Assembly: GCF_029227915.1 (NCBI RefSeq)
Contig: NC_079885.1
Location: forward strand, 5,704,001 to 5,768,000
DNA length: 64,000 nt
Direction of reading: 5' to 3'
Source of the DNA: Hydractinia symbiolongicarpus
Taxonomy: Eukaryota; Cnidaria; Hydrozoa; Anthoathecata; Hydractiniidae
Shown: positions 59,701-64,000 of the stretch, one piece after another
Numbering within the stretch: position 1 is the first letter of the stretch
How the letters are laid out: every line of letters begins with the position of its first letter
Made by a program: the position numbers and the translations under genes
The notes under the pieces: model-generated
Seen by the model: the letters and a program-made list of their open reading frames with translations, nothing else
What the model was told of the DNA's origin: nothing
Database searches by the model: none

Positions 59701-62102
59701 TTACTGCGTGGTCACACAGACTGCAAAGTTACTGGAAAAGGAATGATCAGTTTTATGAAAGTAAGCATGTTTACTTATGAATGGCTAAAAGGTATATTCC
59801 GTTTTCAATTTAATTAATTTAACTTAATTTGAAAAAAGGCCTTTTTTCGCTTTTTGAGATTTTATTTTTTACTTTATTTTTGTAATACATTTTTCTTTCT
59901 GAATAGGGATATCGTTACAGCGACGAGATTGGAGAATTTCCTCTTCAATATAACAAACATCCAAAAATCGAATGTTATTTGGTTTCAGCATCGTTGGTTT
60001 TCTCCTCATACGGTAAGTTTTAGGCCTCAAAATTTTAATGTTTTTCGCTCATCGTAAACATTTTTACATTTACAATGTCCCAGCATGCCTTGTTTACCTC
60101 ACCCTTGGGACTCAATCAGGTATTTATTGTGTATATATCTTTTTTACCATGGTAAAAATCTTGTTTACCACAGGTATATCAGCGAATCACAACATGACTG
60201 ACTGGCTTTCACAAAAAGATAAGGAATACAATGATCTGAAAATACAGTCACAACATGAAGAACTAAGTTTGAAGAAAGAACAAGAAAAATATGGAGATTT
60301 ATTGTTTGTGAATGTTGTTGAAAGTTATAGAAGTCTTCCTAAAAAGATGCTGTTCTTTTATGATTGGTAAAAATATCTTGCTTTGTGTTTTTCTTTAATT
60401 TTTCCAGCTGTGGTTAAAAATTGAGCGGATTATTTTTTCATTGTTCCCTCTTTTGTTGAGCTGCTTCAAGCAAAGATAATTTTTGTTTGTTTTGATTATG
60501 GCTGTAATTTATCCTCCCCCTTCTATACTACCTTCTTTCTTTTTGTTATCACAATAACGCTACCATATTGTTAGCTATTGTTTATCGTATTTGTAATATT
60601 TTAGGTTATCGAGACTTCCAGGGTACGAATTTGTTTTAAAAACAGATGATGATTGTTACGTCAACGTGACTGGGATTATCGAGGTATGTGACTATTGACA
60701 CATGGTAGTTGAAGATGAGCCATTTATTGTGTATTTACTTTTTACTCTTTATGCTGTAATTCCTTCTCGCGTTGTATCGTTCGTTTTTTAGTCAACTTTT
60801 GGGCCAGCAATGCAGAGGAGTGTAATAAAGCTTTAATATGAGGAAAAGATCCTATATAAAATCATATTAAATCGCTCATTTAAACTTATTATTAACTTAG
60901 TTTTTTATTGCGTAAGTGCTGACATTTTAAAGCGCAGTCTTTAAGTATTACACCCTTTATAGTTCCTTGTTTAAGTTTCGTATATAGAGAACAGGTTTGA
61001 GGTTTAAGGGGAGCAAGGTTTGAGGGAAGCAAGGTTTGTTCCCTAAATTGCTGTCATTGTAAATTTTATTTATAATAAAATTATATTAATATTTCTTTTC
61101 TTATTTTTCCAGACTTTGTTGGAAATATCCGAGCATGGTAAAAACAATATTTGGTTAGGAAGGTAATTACACTTTTAAAAATAATTTATGTTTTAGAAGT
61201 TTGAATAAGAGAAATTTTGGAATTATGTAAAATTGACTTTTTTAAAAAAGACTTTGATGAAAGAAAAGATACATCCAAAGTTATTCACATGTTTATGTTA
61301 TCATTAAAAAAGCATGTAACCTTTTATTCCAGCGGTCAGGTTTGCTGTAACAAAAAATAATTGACTTTTAGGCGGTTTTGAGGGCGAAATTTTGAATATC
61401 CAGCAGCAAATTAGATGCGAAACATATTTTTGATTTTCACGAGAAACAAAAGATTTGAAAAACAAATTAGAGTTTAAAATGTTTCCAGTATAAGTTTTCC
61501 CTAGGCGTTCCGATTGGTTAAAAGTTTAAGTGAAATAACTGAGTTTCTACTTTCAGGAATGTTGCCAGCAGGTCAGAAATTTTGTTTATGAGTCAGAAGT
61601 TTCATTTACACGTCAGAAATGTTGCTTACACGTCAGAAATGTTTACGCGTCGTAAACGTTGCGGAAATGAAAAAAAGTTTGATTTTACAGAAAGATTCCT
61701 CACTTCAGTCTTAATTCCATCTCTGTCTCATTGACAAAAAAAGTCAATGTATATAAAAAAAATCCTTGAAAACAGTGGCAGGTAAAGTAAGTCCTACTGC
61801 GCATGTGCAATTATCATATATGGTCGGCGAAAAAAAAAGTTGCGGCCCGAAATTTTGCTTCACTTTTTAGGGTTTTAACTTTGCCGGATTGTTTTTTAGC
61901 ATACACAAACACGCGTTTTGTGATAAGTTAATTCTTGTTTAGTTTTCGAAAGAATTTTGCACTGGATAAGCATGGAAAGTGGGCTGAGTATGAATATACA
62001 TCCGCGTCGTATCCACCGTTTGCGTGCGGTTCTGGTTATGTCCTGTCACGTGATATTGTTGCATGGATATCAAGTAACAAAGATAGCTTAAAAATCTATC
62101 AG
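56736..62102 (+). CDS. B3GALNT2: Beta-1,3-N-acetylgalactosaminyltransferase 2 (3' end outside window)
   Basis: ER/Golgi type II glycosyltransferase (GT31). In vertebrates it adds beta-1,3-GalNAc to GlcNAc on phosphorylated O-mannose of alpha-dystroglycan. Exons: 56736-56820, 57092-57194, 57566-57672, 58408-58490, 58691-58792, 59294-59389, 59623-59760, 59907-60012, 60174-60366, 60605-60683, 61113-61162, 61943-62102, in frame for 434 residues; human has about 500. The N-terminal signal anchor is [14 protein letters not shown]. Then [63 protein letters not shown], the metal-binding DDD (residues 352-354 in [10 protein letters not shown]), and [20 protein letters not shown] followed by [11 protein letters not shown]. 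The expected next block (GEDVSMG-type, catalytic) would follow the GT donor at 62103, and I do not find it before 64000, so the gene is cut by the window edge. Confidence 0.92.
56848..57095 (+). repeat. About 130-bp tandem duplication copying the exon 2 acceptor
   Basis: Two units share CTTTATTTATTATT(G/A)ATG, TATTTAGCAC and CCAACCTT. The acceptor AGs are at 56958-56959 (decoy) and 57090-57091 (used), 132 bases apart; the second unit also has a GT microsatellite at about 57025-57041. The decoy reads about 41 residues and then TGA at 57082. Confidence 0.8.
61570..61665. repeat. Short CGTCAGAAATGTTGCTTACA repeat
   Basis: Four imperfect units of about 19-22 bases in B3GALNT2 intron 11. Confidence 0.6.
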
Positions 62103-64000
62103 GTAGTACGCTAATTTTAAGAAAGCCCTTTAGTGTCACTTTCTGTAATTATAATTTCGAAATAATGGATAGACGAAAATAAAGTAGATTTCTGTTTAAA
62201 ATTTCAAAAAAAGTTTATAAGACAGTAAGTATTCTGCGTGTACATCTTATGTTTAGGACGGAAGTAGCAGTACGCATGCGCATGTTACTTCTTAACGATG
62301 GTTTAAACATTTTTAGAATGAAATATATTAATTTCGAGAAAGCGCAAGAGACGCCTATAAAGTATATTGAAAAGACATTTTAATATTTTTATGCGAATTC
62401 ACGAAGACGAAGAAAATATAAAGATTTTAAAATCCGTTTGAAACTTTTAAAAAATAAAAACAGTTTTGCAAACTAATTCGGTTGCATTGCGCCCCACCTT
62501 TACTCTCAGCGCCTCGACTGAGCGCCTTTTTGTTCTACGGCTTTAGCCGGTAGAACTTTAAAATGGGCTTCTTTTTTTGTGGCCGTTTTTACTATCGAGA
62601 CTAGTGAAGCACAGAAGGGTACCAGTCTAGTGTAGCAGTACGTAAATCATTAGATTTTGAAAATACACTGTTGAACCTTGTTGCTCCAAGGTTGAACGGT
62701 ACAAAAGGTACAAAAACCTATTATTTTTACAAATAAATCATTTTGAATTATTATTTTATGTTCAGTTGGTTTCGCCAGTTTGACCTATCTTTTTTAAACG
62801 AGAATAGCAAGAGAATCAAGGGATTTAAAGCGATTAAATAATATTAAGGCCATTCAGAAATTGTATTTTCTATAACAAAAAAAAAAAGCGTGTGCACAGT
62901 TACTTGGCGTTTTTATTCTTCCTTGTCCTGAGATTTTTAATTCAATGAAAAAGACCATGAGAAGTCCGCTACGGTGATCGTGTAATGTAAATTCAATTTA
63001 ATATTTAATCCCAACCCCAGCCAAATCGAAAACTTTCGAAAAAAATGAATATTGTAGAGATGATACATACCTTAAACTCAGGGACTTAGTAGTAGTAGTC
63101 CAGGAGCTCATAACAGAACTTTAGGTCCCATTTTCTACAAAAGGTTTGACCCTCTAAATAGGTTGGTAGTATCACGGACAATAAAAATCACATGGTCAGC
63201 TGACCCAATTTGGGGGCGTTTGGGTCCCAGGCCCCTAAAATTACCCTAATTCGAGACTCCTATTTGGTCCCATAATTCTCAAAGCTTAAAAGTTAGTAAC
63301 GTGTGTCATTATATGAGAGAATCTGAAAAATGATAAAGCTTACCGAAAAATTGGGTCTTAAGACTGGGTCAGACCCCCCTCAAAGACCATATTTAGGACC
63401 TTAATTTGTCCCCATAAGCTACAAACTCCAAATTTTGCACAAACATTCTCTAACATAGTGTAATGTCAGTGGTCATAAAGCTGACCAAAAATTTGGGTCT
63501 CTTGGCCTAGTCAGACCGCGTCTCGCCCCATATCTCTATTTTTAATGCGGAGGAGAAGCAATAGAAAAACATTTGTCTTATTTCCAATGTGTTCAGGGCC
63601 TTAACTTATTTTTAGAATTTTTTTAAATAGAATAGAACGTTTTCGTCCAAATACAACAGGAAACCGACATAACAAACCAGACAGTGAAAGAAAAAAGTTA
63701 AGAGAAGCAGTTATTTTGAAGCAAGTGAAGTAAAAACGTGAACAAATTACCGGGATATTTGCATATTAGACTATCAAATATAGAAAATTAGAAACTTTAG
63801 ATAAAATGTGATAGATAGAAGATATGACAGGTAAAGATATATGTAATTATATCAAGTTTTTAGTTACTGCATGTTGTAGTCAGTTTCGGATGATAAGTCA
63901 AAAAAAGTTTTAATAGTCTGTTGTTGAACTGAATTTTTTAAACATATATTTTGTCAATTTTTACTTCATTGATTGAATTTCTCATTTCGTAGAATTTTCG
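62103..64000. other. B3GALNT2 intron, non-coding to window end
   Basis: Presumed intron 12. It contains a GC-rich hairpin cluster at about 62500-62560 (CTCAGCGCCTCGACTGAGCG; GTTCTACGGC..GCCGGTAGAAC) and the degenerate tandem repeat at 63105-63535. No exon of the missing catalytic C-terminus was found. Confidence 0.6.
63105..63535. repeat. Degenerate tandem repeat of about 150-170 bp
   Basis: About three diverged units sharing TAGG(T/A)CC..ATTTG/TTCCC, AAGCTGACC(C/A)AAAATTTGGGTC and GGGTCAGACCC-like blocks. Higher GC than the surroundings. No coding frame. Confidence 0.55.

Overview
The window looks like nuclear DNA from an AT-rich, intron-rich invertebrate, most likely a cnidarian and plausibly a hydrozoan. 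That placement is inference. It rests on animal gene families (nervy/MTG8, C/EBP, BLOC-1, dystroglycan-like, PPP1R16, B3GALNT2), a cilia gene, GT-AG introns and many MITE-like elements. No operons, bacterial features, viral genes or CRISPR arrays were seen. Exon joins were built by hand from splice sites, reading frame and family resemblance; no search was run.

Layout. 408-4803 (+): nervy/RUNX1T1-type corepressor with two possible first exons. 5885-6205 (-): intronless C/EBP-like bZIP, tail-to-tail with nervy and head-to-head with the next gene. 6791-13907 (+): BLOC1S4 (cappuccino), with large introns full of MITEs. 14790-19605 (+): 1122-residue type I membrane protein with three dystroglycan-like modules, a Thr-rich stalk, one TM segment and a long tail. 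20590-21330: probable decayed gene. 24638-40203 (+): RSPH4A/RSPH6A radial spoke head protein in 15 exons. Its introns hold a nested transposon cluster, two SINEs, a truncated LINE and minisatellites. 41027-44054 (+): four-TM CD20-like protein. 46202-54242 (+): PPP1R16-type PP1 targeting subunit with an RVxF-type motif, ankyrin repeats and a CaaX end. 56736-62102 (+): B3GALNT2 glycosyltransferase, whose last exon or exons lie beyond the window.

How the genes relate. They are independent loci. A loose shared theme is that B3GALNT2 in other animals builds the phosphorylated O-mannose glycan of alpha-dystroglycan, and this window also holds a dystroglycan-like protein and a four-TM protein with the general topology of sarcospan. 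Physical linkage alone does not prove function.

Most notable observations: three genes carry local tandem duplications that copy a 3' splice site, and in each the upstream decoy acceptor leads to a stop codon; two long hairpins lie in introns of the dystroglycan-like gene; one transposon insertion has its empty site preserved in a paralogous repeat 7 kb away; two frame-neutral Lys/Cys-rich mini-exons sit inside RSPH4A. I did not find a convincing wholly new multi-gene system.
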